Shown here piece after piece: positions 10,687 to 19,125 of a stretch of DNA of 64,000 nt. The stretch is from Vibrio sonorensis (GTDB lineage Bacteria > Pseudomonadota > Gammaproteobacteria > Enterobacterales > Vibrionaceae), in NCBI RefSeq assembly GCF_001854765.1, contig NZ_LJJE01000094.1, forward strand, positions 1 through 64,000, written 5' to 3'. Position 1 is the first letter of the stretch, and the number at the start of each line of letters is the position of its first letter. Position numbers and translations under genes: made by a program. The notes below the pieces were generated by a model, which worked only from the letters and a program-made list of their open reading frames with translations, was not told the DNA's origin and made no database searches.

Positions 10687-10791
10687 AGGTATAGGTTAAA
10701 ACAAAGTGTTTGAATAGATTATACCCAAGAGTGACCAAGATTCCAGACAGCGATAGCCAGTGGATTGTCACAATCTCCTTGATGAAAATAG

Positions 10792-10816
10792 AAAAAAGGT
10801 GCCCAAAGGCACCTTC
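10792..10816 (-). terminator. Terminator of cpxP
   Basis: On the minus strand GAAGGTGCC-TTTG-GGCACCTT followed by a T run. Confidence 0.8.
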
Positions 10817-10829
10817 AGAAAAAGTAAAA

Positions 10830-11318
10830 CTATGCATTATCAGCGCTACGTGATGCTCGTTTTTCAACGCATTGTTGCATTTTTTCTTGTCTCAACTCCT
10901 GATACTTCGCTTTTTGCTCTGGCGTCAAAATGCTCAGCATCTGATGTTGTTTCTCCATCATTTCAACTCGGCGCTCGGTCTGCTTTTCAACCATTTTGCT
11001 CGCTAGTACCAGTGCCGCTTGTTGATCAAATGAATCAGACAAAATCAACGCATCCAGCTCAGCCTGATAACTTTGCATCTCAGCGCGTCGACTCTCATCC
11101 CATCCCGATTTTCTATTCTGCTTCGCAGACTGGCGCAGCTCTTTCATCTGGGATTGCTGTTCATCAGTAAGTTCCAATTGACGCAACATAGACTTGTTAA
11201 AGCCCCCACACTTACCACCGTTATCTTTGCCTTTACCACCAAAAGCAAGTGCGCTCGCACTGCCAAGTGTGAGAGGAACAACAACCGCAGCTAATACCAG
11301 TTTCTTTGTTAGTTTCAT
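10830..11318 (-). CDS. cpxP: Periplasmic stress adaptor CpxP/Spy family
   Basis: Periplasmic chaperone-like protein that restrains the sensor CpxA and helps clear misfolded envelope proteins. The signal peptide MKLTKKLVLAAVVVPLTLGS and a likely cleavage after SALA are clear. The mature protein is helical and charged and carries the two family LTxxQ motifs, LELTDEQQSQ (about residue 48) and ILTPEQKAKYQ (about 130). 162 aa. Divergent from cpxRA with a CpxR box between them, the classic autoregulated layout. Confidence 0.94.
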   Translation of the reverse strand: MKLTKKLVLAAVVVPLTLGSASALAFGGKGKDNGGKCGGFNKSMLRQLELTDEQQSQMKELRQSAKQNRKSGWDESRRAEMQSYQAELDALILSDSFDQQAALVLASKMVEKQTERRVEMMEKQHQMLSILTPEQKAKYQELRQEKMQQCVEKRASRSADNA

Positions 11319-11431
11319 AATCGTACCCTATCCGTTCTACCTGTAATCAGTTTTGTTACTCGCTGCAAGGTGTTGTTCACAGCGCTTGATTCTAGAATAT
11401 GACTTGGCAGGTAAAGTGACGTCTAGAGAGC

Positions 11432-11446
11432 GTAAATCAACGTAAA
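11432..11446. promoter_or_regulatory. CpxR box between cpxP and cpxRA
   Basis: GTAAA-TCAAC-GTAAA matches the CpxR consensus GTAAA-N5-GTAAA exactly. A third GTAAA half-site is at 11411-11415. It lies 77 bp before cpxR and 114 bp before cpxP and probably activates both. Confidence 0.88.
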
Positions 11447-11522
11447 GAGCCGTTGAGTTGCTAAATTTCTCGACCAAATAGCATTAATATAAGCACATAG
11501 ACATTCTTGAAGAGATTAGGCC

Positions 11523-12209
11523 ATGGCACACATTCTACTGATCGATGACGATATCGAGCTAACCAGCTTGCTAAAAGAAGTGCTCACATATGAAGGGTAC
11601 CAAGTTTCAGAAGCCAATGATGGTGAAGCTGGACTTAAAGCGCTTTCTGAAGATATCGACCTGATTCTTCTCGATGTGATGATGCCCAAGCTCAACGGAA
11701 CAGAAACCCTAAAAAGATTGAGAGAGAACTGGGAGACTCCCGTCTTAATGTTAACGGCAAAGGGAGAAGAAATAGACAGAGTGATTGGCTTAGAGCTGGG
11801 CGCTGACGACTATTTACCCAAACCATTTAGTGACCGTGAGCTGCTAGCGCGTATACGCGCCATACTTCGAAGGACACAAAATCAAAAGAACAGTAAATCT
11901 CAGGAAAGCCTTTCTTATCAAGATATTCAAGTGTTTCCCGGTAAACAAGAAGCCTATTGCCTTGGGGAGTTACTCGACCTCACTACAACAGAATTCGCTC
12001 TACTCAGTCACTTTATCCAGCACCCGGGACAAACACTGACCAAGGAAACATTAAGCCTAGATGTGCTGGGTAAAAGACTTGCCGCATTTGACCGCGCAAT
12101 CGATATGCACGTGTCTAACCTTAGAAAAAAACTACCGGAAAGATCAGACGGTAAAGCGCGTATCAAAACGTTAAGAGGACGCGGCTACCTACTGGTTGAG
12201 GAAGACTGA
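11523..12209 (+). CDS. cpxR: Envelope-stress response regulator CpxR (OmpR family)
   Basis: Cytoplasmic transcription factor phosphorylated by CpxA. N-terminal receiver domain with acidic pocket DDD near residue 8, phospho-acceptor in LILLDVMMP (Asp51) and the Lys of PKPFSD. The C-terminal winged helix ends in KTLRGRGYLLV. 228 aa. The stop codon overlaps the cpxA start (TGATG), implying translational coupling. Confidence 0.96.
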   Translation: MAHILLIDDDIELTSLLKEVLTYEGYQVSEANDGEAGLKALSEDIDLILLDVMMPKLNGTETLKRLRENWETPVLMLTAKGEEIDRVIGLELGADDYLPKPFSDRELLARIRAILRRTQNQKNSKSQESLSYQDIQVFPGKQEAYCLGELLDLTTTEFALLSHFIQHPGQTLTKETLSLDVLGKRLAAFDRAIDMHVSNLRKKLPERSDGKARIKTLRGRGYLLVEED

Positions 12210-13585
12210 TGCGCTTTCCGAGGTTTACCAGTTTATACGGCCGTATCTTTGCCATCTTTTGGTTCACTATGCTACTGGTGCTGATTGCCGTATTGACCTT
12301 ACCCCATTTAGATCCTCGCAAGGTTCGTGAACTTCCAGATGATCACCTACAGAGAATCACTAAGCTCAAGACTTCATTAGAAAAGCGCTTTGCCCATCAA
12401 GATAATCTAAGCCGAATTTTAATGCGGATTGAAGAAAATGGACGTTCGCAAAAAAACAAACGCCCCCGGTTTTTTATCACCGATGAAGACGGTCAATTGC
12501 TGACTACGTTGAAACACCCAGATTTCAAACTCAGAGTACTGCAAAACTTTATTACTAGCATTGAAGATCCTTCCGTTCCAAAACAGAAACTATACGGCAA
12601 CTATATGATGGCGGGGCCGCTACCCATTGAGCTCGCAGGGCAAAATCTGAAACTCTATGTGGGCTTAAAGTGGAATCAACCACCACCGCTACTCCTTCGC
12701 TTGTTCGACAAGCCTTTCCAACTATTGTTGGCCGTTATGGCTGTGAGTACGCCCTTGCTACTTTGGTTAGCTTGGGCATTAAGTCAGCCAGCTCGCAAAC
12801 TAGAAAGAGCCGCCAAACGCGTGGCGAACGGTGAATTTGAAGTCGATCCCGAACTAGAAAAAGGCACCACTGAATTTCGTCAAGCAGGGGCGAGCTTTAA
12901 CCAGATGGTAGAGGCGGTCAATCAAATGTTATCGGGACAGCAGCGATTGCTTTCTGATATCTCCCACGAGCTAAGATCGCCTCTTACACGTCTGCGAATG
13001 GCCACTGCCCTAGCCAGCCGCAAGCAAGGAGACAGTCAAGAGTTGACCCGTATCGACACCGAGGCACAGCGATTAGAACAGATGATAGGTGAATTGTTGG
13101 CGCTTTCTCGTATGCAGGCAGACAGCCATCTTGTCAGAGAAACACACCCTATATCCAGTTTGTGGGAAGCCATTCTTCAAGACGCTGAATTTGAAGCGAA
13201 TCAAATAGACAAAGTGTTTGTCGCCAGTGAGATCCCCGCGGTCAACCTAACAGGTCACCCTAAACTGTTAATGAGTGCGGTAGAAAATATTATTCGCAAC
13301 GCCATCTCCTACGCGGAGAAAAAAATTGAAGTACGTATTAGCACTGAAGATAAAAAAATTATCGTGCAATGCGACGACGATGGAATCGGTGTACCCGATG
13401 AAGAACTTGAATCAATCTTCAGACCGTTTTATCGCGTATCAACCGCCAGAGACCGCCATAGCGGGGGAACGGGGTTGGGGTTAGCCATCACTGAAAGCGC
13501 AGTTAGACAACACAATGGTACTATTACCGCACAGCGCAGCGCGCTAGGTGGGCTACAAGTGACAATCTGTCTACCAATGAGTTGA
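12209..13585 (+). CDS. cpxA: Envelope-stress sensor histidine kinase CpxA
   Basis: Inner-membrane sensor of envelope damage. Membrane helix at residues 10-30, periplasmic sensor domain, second helix about 170-190, HAMP linker, then the H-box DISHELRSPLTRLRMATALA (His about 251). ATP-binding N box NAISYA, G1 DDDGIGVP, F box FRPFYR and G2 GGTGLGLAI follow. 458 aa, close to E. coli CpxA. It follows cpxR with overlapping codons. Confidence 0.96.
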   Translation: MRFPRFTSLYGRIFAIFWFTMLLVLIAVLTLPHLDPRKVRELPDDHLQRITKLKTSLEKRFAHQDNLSRILMRIEENGRSQKNKRPRFFITDEDGQLLTTLKHPDFKLRVLQNFITSIEDPSVPKQKLYGNYMMAGPLPIELAGQNLKLYVGLKWNQPPPLLLRLFDKPFQLLLAVMAVSTPLLLWLAWALSQPARKLERAAKRVANGEFEVDPELEKGTTEFRQAGASFNQMVEAVNQMLSGQQRLLSDISHELRSPLTRLRMATALASRKQGDSQELTRIDTEAQRLEQMIGELLALSRMQADSHLVRETHPISSLWEAILQDAEFEANQIDKVFVASEIPAVNLTGHPKLLMSAVENIIRNAISYAEKKIEVRISTEDKKIIVQCDDDGIGVPDEELESIFRPFYRVSTARDRHSGGTGLGLAITESAVRQHNGTITAQRSALGGLQVTICLPMS

Positions 13586-13656
13586 CCACACTCTGCCTGT
13601 TGTCACTATGTAAACAGAAAGCGACAAAGTCTTAATAACCTTATTAATTTTCAGTT

Positions 13657-13675
13657 GATAATAGATCTCATTATC
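13657..13675. promoter_or_regulatory. Fur box upstream of sodA
   Basis: GATAATAGATCTCATTATC matches the 19-bp Fur consensus at 14 of 19 positions, with both outer arms perfect. It lies 36 bp before the sodA start. Fur repression would link this Mn-type enzyme to iron shortage. Confidence 0.85.
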
Positions 13676-13710
13676 ATTTAAAGTAATCCTCTCACTAAGG
13701 AGGATTGACT

Positions 13711-14328
13711 ATGTCTCATGTATTCCCAGAACTTCCATACGCTTACGACTCACTAGAGCCGTATATTGACGCTAAAACCATGGAAGTCCACTACAGCAAG
13801 CATCATCGAACGTACTACGACAAATTTATTGCCGCAGTTAAGGGAACTGAGCTCGAAAGTGCCCCACTGGAAGAAATATTTGCCAACATTTCTAAGCAAG
13901 CCCCTGCGATTCGCAACAACGGCGGTGGCTTCTATAACCACGTACTGTATTGGAACTGCATGGCTCCCAATACTGGTGGTGAACCACAAGGCGCTCTAGC
14001 TCAAGCGATTAACGAAACATTTGGCAGCTTCGACGCTTTCAAGGAAGCATTCGCTCAAGCTGCAATTAATACTTTTGGCTCTGGATTTGCTTGGCTAGTT
14101 GTTAAAGACGGCCAGTTAAAAATTGCCTCAACCAGTAATCAAGACAACCCACTGATGGATGTAGCGACGGTTCAGGGTGAACCTATTCTCGCTTTAGACG
14201 TGTGGGAACACGCTTACTACATCAGTTACCAAAACCGTCGACCAGAATACATCGACGCGTGGTGGAATGTCGTCAACTGGAAAGCCATCGACGAGTTTTA
14301 CGCAAGTGCTCTAGAACAGGGCGCATAG
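13711..14328 (+). CDS. sodA: Superoxide dismutase, manganese type
   Basis: Dismutates superoxide in the cytoplasm. 205 aa. Metal ligands: HYSKHHRTYYDK (His), NHVLYW (His), LDVWEHAYY (Asp and His). The metal-preference positions read GGGFYNH (Gly where FeSOD has Gln) and STSNQDNPL (Gln where FeSOD has Ala), which is the Mn pattern. A TTG two codons upstream is in frame, but the strong SD AAGGAGG at 13697-13703 fits the ATG at 13711. A Fur box controls the promoter. The position after cpxA is as in other vibrios. Confidence 0.94.
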   Translation: MSHVFPELPYAYDSLEPYIDAKTMEVHYSKHHRTYYDKFIAAVKGTELESAPLEEIFANISKQAPAIRNNGGGFYNHVLYWNCMAPNTGGEPQGALAQAINETFGSFDAFKEAFAQAAINTFGSGFAWLVVKDGQLKIASTSNQDNPLMDVATVQGEPILALDVWEHAYYISYQNRRPEYIDAWWNVVNWKAIDEFYASALEQGA

Positions 14329-14333
14329 AGATT

Positions 14334-14360
14334 AAAGGCGATGTTTACATCGCCTTTTTC
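14334..14360 (+). terminator. Terminator of sodA
   Basis: AAAGGCGATG-TTTA-CATCGCCTTTTTC hairpin with T tract. Confidence 0.85.
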
Positions 14361-14426
14361 TTATCTACTGAACATAGTTAAATCAGGGTATACTAACTTC
14401 CAATTATTACTTTGTTGTACAAGACC

Positions 14427-14906
14427 ATGTTTGATATCGCGCTATACGAGCCAGAAATTGCCCCAAATACGGGAAACATTATCCGACTAAGTGCCAACTG
14501 TGGCGCCAACCTTCATCTAATTGAACCTTTGGGCTTTGATTTAGAAGAGAAAAAAGTAAGAAGAGCGGGGCTGGATTACCACGATTTAGCGCGAGTGACT
14601 CGTCATAAAGACTACCCTAGTTTTCTTAAATATCTAGAACAGAACAGGCCTGAGGGGTACCGCATTTTTGCATGTACCACAAAAGGCAGTCAGCACCATC
14701 ACAAAGCTGAGTATCAGCAAGGCGACGTTTTACTCTTTGGCCCAGAAACTCGTGGCTTGCCTATGGACGTGATCGAAAGTGTACCAACGCCTCAGCGTAT
14801 TCGAATCCCAATGATGCCCGATGCGAGAAGTCTAAATCTTTCAAATGCAGTAGCCATTATTGCTTTTGAAGCATGGCGTCAAATGGATTATCCAGGGGCG
14901 CAATAA
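14427..14906 (+). CDS. trmL: tRNA (cytidine/uridine-34-2'-O)-methyltransferase
   Basis: SPOUT-class methyltransferase that methylates the wobble ribose of tRNA-Leu species. Motifs: [14 protein letters not shown] at the N terminus, [11 protein letters not shown] (motif 2) and [19 protein letters not shown] (motif 3, trefoil knot SAM site). 159 aa. In-frame TTG codons exist upstream, but the ATG at 14427 ([10 protein letters not shown]) matches homologues. Confidence 0.95.
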   Translation: MFDIALYEPEIAPNTGNIIRLSANCGANLHLIEPLGFDLEEKKVRRAGLDYHDLARVTRHKDYPSFLKYLEQNRPEGYRIFACTTKGSQHHHKAEYQQGDVLLFGPETRGLPMDVIESVPTPQRIRIPMMPDARSLNLSNAVAIIAFEAWRQMDYPGAQ

Positions 14907-14912
14907 CTCATT

Positions 14913-14940
14913 AAAAAAGCGGGTGATAATCACCCGCCTG
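14913..14940. terminator. Terminator between trmL and fxsA
   Basis: Hairpin GCGGGTG-ATAAT-CACCCGC with an A tract on the left, which gives a T tract for leftward transcripts. It lies between convergent genes. Confidence 0.7.
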
Positions 14941-14948
14941 TCTGTAGT

Positions 14949-15466
14949 CTAGCGCAATCGCTTATCGTGGTCGTTCTCTTGTTCTTTGCGTTCGTACTCA
15001 CCTTCGAACGTATTTCCATCGTCGTTGCGCTGAAATGGGTCTCGATGAAAAGGGTCTTGGTCAAATGGGCTTTGACCGAATCCACCTTGGAACTGACCAC
15101 CGCCAACCGATCTCACCACCATTTTACTCATCAAGTATTTAGCGATTGCCGCTCTCGGAGCAGGCAAGAGCACAAGCATACCCAGACCATCGGTTAAAAA
15201 GCCCGGGGTGAGCAATAACACACCCGCCACGGCTAACATCACACCCTCTAAGATTTGCTGGCTGGTAACTCGCCTTGCTGAAGCTTACCTTGCACTGAAA
15301 GCAAAGTCTGAATCCCCTGACTGCGCACTAATGACGCACCGACAAACGCTGTGACCAGAACCAACCCGATGGTAGGCCAAAGCCCAAGAAATCCGCCTAC
15401 TTGGATAAACAGGCCAATTTCTATAATAGGTACAAAAATAAACAGTAGTAATAAGATAGGAAACAC
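14949..15466 (-). pseudogene. fxsA: FxsA family membrane protein, split by a 1-nt frameshift
   Basis: FxsA is a small cytoplasmic-membrane protein whose overproduction relieves F-plasmid exclusion of phage T7. Its normal role is unclear. The N-terminal part (15248-15466, MFPILLLLFIFVPIIEIGLF) stops soon after GELPA. The remainder (14949-15242) continues in another frame as MLAVAGVLLLTPGFLTDGLG with a hydrophilic Gln/Asp/Phe-rich tail. Adding one base near 15261 (GCCAG to GCCCAG) joins them as PAQQILEGVMLAV, the usual FxsA reading. A sequencing error is the likely cause. Total would be about 172 aa with three membrane segments. Confidence 0.88.
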
Positions 15467-15605
15467 ACGCCCTCCTTTGTTTTCTTCAGTGTATGCATTC
15501 CCCCTCTACAGCTCAATTTAATCTTGTAAAAAAGAGTGATAAGGCAAACTAGGTGAAAAATCCAACTTCTAAAAATCTTTGCAAATTATTGACCTTATAA
15601 AAGCC

Positions 15606-15630
15606 AAAATAGTGATCTAGTCACTATTTT
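15606..15630. promoter_or_regulatory. Long palindrome upstream of aspA
   Basis: AAAATAGTGA-TCTAG-TCACTATTTT, two perfect 10-bp arms with a 5-bp spacer, about 138 bp before the aspA start. It resembles a CRP site (GTGA...TCAC), but the spacing between half-sites is one base short. The remainder of 15467-15767 is AT-rich and contains the promoters of fxsA and aspA without an obvious consensus. Confidence 0.5.
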
Positions 15631-15767
15631 TTCACACTGGGCAAAGTATCATAGGCGGCATAAGTCAGGACGGATTTAACAGCCTTAAATTCTGACGAAA
15701 GGATTCTTAACTGCAGAATGGCTAGCTTCGCAAACTATTTTAAGAATAATTACCTAAGGATCCTGTT

Positions 15768-17219
15768 ATGACTACTCTAACTGATTCCCCAAAAGCGGCT
15801 GTTGCCCCTACACGCATTGAAGAAGATCTACTCGGTGAGCGTCACGTTCCAGCAGATGCCTATTACGGTATCCATACCTTAAGAGCCATTGAAAACTTCA
15901 ACATCTCTAATGCCACTATCTCTGACGTACCTGAGTTTGTGCGCGGTATGGTAATGACCAAAAAAGCCGCTGCTCTTGCCAATAGAGAACTGGGTGTTAT
16001 CCCCAAAGATGTCGCTCGTTATATCATCGAAGCTTGTGACCTAATATTGGACACGGGCAAGTGTATGGACCAATTCCCATCCGATGTCTTCCAAGGCGGC
16101 GCTGGCACATCGGTAAATATGAATGCCAATGAAGTGATAGCAAACGTGGCTTTGGAATTGATGGGAAAAGAGAAAGGTCAATACGACTTCGTCAACCCTA
16201 ACGATCACGTCAACAAAAGCCAATCCACTAACTGCGCCTACCCTACTGGTTTTAGAATAGCCGTGTACAACAGTGTTCAAAAACTCATTGAAGCGATTGA
16301 ATATCTAAAAGGCGCGTTTGAACTTAAAAGCCAAGAGTTTAACAATGTTCTCAAAATGGGCCGTACCCAATTACAAGACGCGGTACCAATGACAGTAGGA
16401 CAGGAATTTCACGCTTGGGCGGTGACACTAAACGAAGAAATTCGAGCCCTTGACTACACATCTAAACTACTACTAGAAGTGAACCTAGGCGCGACGGCGA
16501 TTGGCACTGGTCTCAATGCGGCGGAAGGTTATCAGCAGCTCGCAGTAAAACACCTCGCTGAGGTAACGGGACTTAAAGTAGTACCCGCCGAAGATTTGAT
16601 TGAAGCAACGTCAGATTGCGGAGCTTACGTCATGACCCACGGCGCCTTAAAGCGCTTGGCGGTGAAGCTATCTAAGATTTGCAATGACTTGCGCTTGCTC
16701 TCTTCTGGCCCACGTGCGGGATTAAATGAACTCAACCTGCCAGAACTCCAAGCGGGGTCTTCCATTATGCCTGCGAAAGTGAATCCTGTCGTACCAGAGG
16801 TAGTGAATCAGGTTTGCTTCAAAGTTCTAGGCAACGACAACACCATCTCTTTTGCGGCAGAAGGTGGACAGCTTCAGCTTAATGTTATGGAGCCAGTAAT
16901 CGCACAAAGCATGTTTGAATCGCTATCCATTCTAACTAACGCTTGTGTTAACCTTCGCGATAAATGCATTGACGGCGTTACCGTCAACAAAGAGGTTTGT
17001 GAAAACTACGTCTATAACTCTATCGGTATCGTTACCTATCTAAACCCTTATATCGGGCATCACGAAGGTGACATCGTAGGAAAAATATGTGCAGAAACCG
17101 GAAAGAGTGTTCGTGAAGTCGTTCTAGAACGTGGATTATTAACAGCTGAGGAGTTAGACGAAATCCTTACTGTTGATAACTTTATGCACCCCAAATACAA
17201 AGCCAAACGTTACGAATAA
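15768..17219 (+). CDS. aspA: Aspartate ammonia-lyase
   Basis: Converts L-aspartate to fumarate and ammonia, feeding fumarate to anaerobic respiration. 483 aa. Superfamily signature [19 protein letters not shown] (flexible SS loop) near residue 328, plus [14 protein letters not shown] and [14 protein letters not shown] short N-terminal extension ([11 protein letters not shown]) precedes the usual start [27 protein letters not shown] upstream. It is followed by dcuA, which imports aspartate and exports fumarate or succinate, so the two form one pathway. A hairpin lies between them. Confidence 0.97.
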   Translation: MTTLTDSPKAAVAPTRIEEDLLGERHVPADAYYGIHTLRAIENFNISNATISDVPEFVRGMVMTKKAAALANRELGVIPKDVARYIIEACDLILDTGKCMDQFPSDVFQGGAGTSVNMNANEVIANVALELMGKEKGQYDFVNPNDHVNKSQSTNCAYPTGFRIAVYNSVQKLIEAIEYLKGAFELKSQEFNNVLKMGRTQLQDAVPMTVGQEFHAWAVTLNEEIRALDYTSKLLLEVNLGATAIGTGLNAAEGYQQLAVKHLAEVTGLKVVPAEDLIEATSDCGAYVMTHGALKRLAVKLSKICNDLRLLSSGPRAGLNELNLPELQAGSSIMPAKVNPVVPEVVNQVCFKVLGNDNTISFAAEGGQLQLNVMEPVIAQSMFESLSILTNACVNLRDKCIDGVTVNKEVCENYVYNSIGIVTYLNPYIGHHEGDIVGKICAETGKSVREVVLERGLLTAEELDEILTVDNFMHPKYKAKRYE

Positions 17220-17226
17220 ACAACTC

Positions 17227-17247
17227 AGGGCTCCTTGGAGCCCTTTC
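17227..17247 (+). terminator. Terminator or attenuating hairpin after aspA
   Basis: AGGGCTCC-TT-GGAGCCCTTT, with only a short T run. It may separate or partly uncouple aspA from dcuA. Confidence 0.6.
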
Positions 17248-17344
17248 CCATCTCTAGGTAACGGACTACCTGTATTGTTTGATTTTATAAAGGCTTGAAG
17301 TCGTAAGCCTTTACAAAATCATAATAAATCAATGAGGTATCAAT

Positions 17345-18652
17345 ATGGTTGCAGTCGAACTCTTTGTCGTTCTGCTTTTTATCTACTTAGGAGCACGAAT
17401 CGGCGGAATAGGCATAGGCCTAGCAGGTGGCGCGGGGGTTATCGCCTTATCTTTGGTCATGGGAGTGCCCACTAGTCAGGCGTATATCCCCGTGGACGTC
17501 ATTCTTATTATCATGTCGGTTATCACCGCCATCGCCGCGATGCAAGTTGCAGGTGGCATGGACTGGTTAGTTCAAATAGCCGAAAACTTTTTACGCAGAA
17601 ATCCAGAACGTATTACCTTTTATGCTCCCATTGTTACGTTTCTGATGACACTAATGGCGGGAACCGGCCATACTGCGTTTTCAACACTTCCCGTAATCGC
17701 TGAAGTAGCAAAAGGTCAGGGGGTTCGTCCGTCGCGTCCACTTTCCATTGCTGTTGTCGCTTCTCAAATTGCGATTACCGCATCCCCTATTTCTGCGGCT
17801 GTTGTTGCTTTTGCAGCTATGCTTTCTCCAATGGGTGTCGACTATTTAACCTTATTGGCCGTTTGCATTCCTACTACCTTTATCGCCTGTATGGTTGGCG
17901 CTTTTGTGGCTAACTTTATGGGTGGTGAGCTAAAAGACGACCCTGTCTATCAACAGCGATTAGAACAAGGTCTTATCAAACTCAATACAGAAACCAAGCG
18001 TGAGATCTTACCAACGGCTAAAAAAGCGACCTTTATTTTCCTAGGTGCTATTGCCTTTGTGGTCTGCTATGCCGCGGCAATTTCCAAGTCTGTTGGCCTA
18101 ATTGAAGATCCAGCATTGGGCCGAAATGAAGCGATTATGGCAGTCATGCTCGCAGCCGCAGCGTTTATCGTATTACTAACGAAAATTGATGCGTCAAAAA
18201 TTCCTGCCGCCTCAACATTTCGTTCAGGTATGACAGCTTGTGTATGTGTGCTTGGAGTCGCTTGGTTGGGGTCGACTTTTGTCAATGCCCATGTCGATGG
18301 CATTAAGGAAGTCGCCGGAGAACTGTTGTCCGATTATCCATGGATGCTTGCCATGGTGCTCTTCTTTGCTTCGATGCTACTTTACTCACAAGGCGCGACG
18401 ACAGTTGCACTTATGCCTGCAGCATTGGCCATTGGTGTTGCACCGTTAACCGCAGTTGCATCTTTTGCGGCCGTCAGTGCGCTCTTTGTACTACCTACCT
18501 ACCCAACACTTCTGGCAGCAGTTGAAATGGATGACACCGGCTCAACTCGTATTGGTAAGTATGTCTTTAACCACCCGTTCTTTATTCCCGGCGTAGTGAC
18601 TATCACTTCTGCGGTTGCATTAGGTTTCGCCTTTGGCGGTTTAGTCATATAA
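17345..18652 (+). CDS. dcuA: Anaerobic C4-dicarboxylate transporter DcuA
   Basis: Inner-membrane exchanger of aspartate, fumarate, malate and succinate. 435 aa, about 10-12 hydrophobic segments. N terminus MVAVELFVVLLFIYLGARIGGIGIGLAGG and the GTGHTAFSTLPVIAEVA segment are typical of DcuA/DcuB. The aspA neighbour supports DcuA. SD TGAGGT before ATG. Confidence 0.95.
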   Translation: MVAVELFVVLLFIYLGARIGGIGIGLAGGAGVIALSLVMGVPTSQAYIPVDVILIIMSVITAIAAMQVAGGMDWLVQIAENFLRRNPERITFYAPIVTFLMTLMAGTGHTAFSTLPVIAEVAKGQGVRPSRPLSIAVVASQIAITASPISAAVVAFAAMLSPMGVDYLTLLAVCIPTTFIACMVGAFVANFMGGELKDDPVYQQRLEQGLIKLNTETKREILPTAKKATFIFLGAIAFVVCYAAAISKSVGLIEDPALGRNEAIMAVMLAAAAFIVLLTKIDASKIPAASTFRSGMTACVCVLGVAWLGSTFVNAHVDGIKEVAGELLSDYPWMLAMVLFFASMLLYSQGATTVALMPAALAIGVAPLTAVASFAAVSALFVLPTYPTLLAAVEMDDTGSTRIGKYVFNHPFFIPGVVTITSAVALGFAFGGLVI

Positions 18653-18666
18653 AAAATCACAAAAAT

Positions 18667-18694
18667 GAAGAGGGGCATTCGCCCCTCTTTTTTA
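18667..18694 (+). terminator. Terminator of dcuA
   Basis: GAGGGGC-ATTC-GCCCCTC followed by TTTTTTATTTT. Confidence 0.88.
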
Positions 18695-18733
18695 TTTTGA
18701 AGCAAATAAAAATACCGAGATCACAATAAAATT

Positions 18734-18747
18734 TTGACCCTAATCAA
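18734..18747. promoter_or_regulatory. FNR-type site between dcuA and the arc cluster
   Basis: TTGAC-CCTA-ATCAA matches the FNR consensus TTGAT-N4-ATCAA at 9 of 10 positions. It lies 379 bp before the antiporter gene in a 430-bp AT-rich gap (18695-19125). It is the best regulatory match in that gap and fits anaerobic induction of the arginine deiminase pathway. Confidence 0.55.
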
Positions 18748-18789
18748 GAATCCAGTCAAAAGTCTAATTATTCACTTTTTCACTCCTAA

Positions 18790-18804
18790 TGAATAAAATT
18801 CCCA
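18790..18804. promoter_or_regulatory. Shared motif, copy 1 (upstream of the arc antiporter)
   Basis: TGAATAAAATTCCCA. A copy differing at one base lies upstream of arcA at 20962-20976. The TGAAT half resembles an ArgR half-site. No function is established. Confidence 0.4.
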
Positions 18805-19125
18805 CTACTTATTCTTATTGATTGAACACTCGCCTTACACACCTTGTTTGCGCTACGACATATGGAATATAAATCCGTCTTGTGTAAAAACTTACCCTTG
18901 ATAAAAAAATTCTAAATTTTACCCAAGTAAAATCACTTACTTTTTGTGAAGATCCACAAAGTTGCCTCTCTTCCACTTTAATACAATTAACAATAAATCA
19001 CTTAACTGATTTAATAATTCAATAACTTTGTTCTTATAAAAATACTTTGCTTTATTCCATCTTAAATATATGAGTCGCTGACTCGCTTTAATTAATACGA
19101 AATTAATTAGAGTAAGGAGATAGCC

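Noticed and set aside
13711..14328. Iron superoxide dismutase SodB
   Set aside because: The metal-specific positions carry Gly and Gln as in Mn enzymes, and a Fur box fits sodA.
15606..15630. CRP site before aspA
   Set aside because: The GTGA/TCAC half-sites are 5 bp apart rather than the required 6; kept only as an unassigned palindrome.
18761..18804. Classical ArgR box pair upstream of the arc antiporter
   Set aside because: Single half-sites TGAAT and ATTCA are present, but their partners and spacing do not fit the 18-bp consensus.
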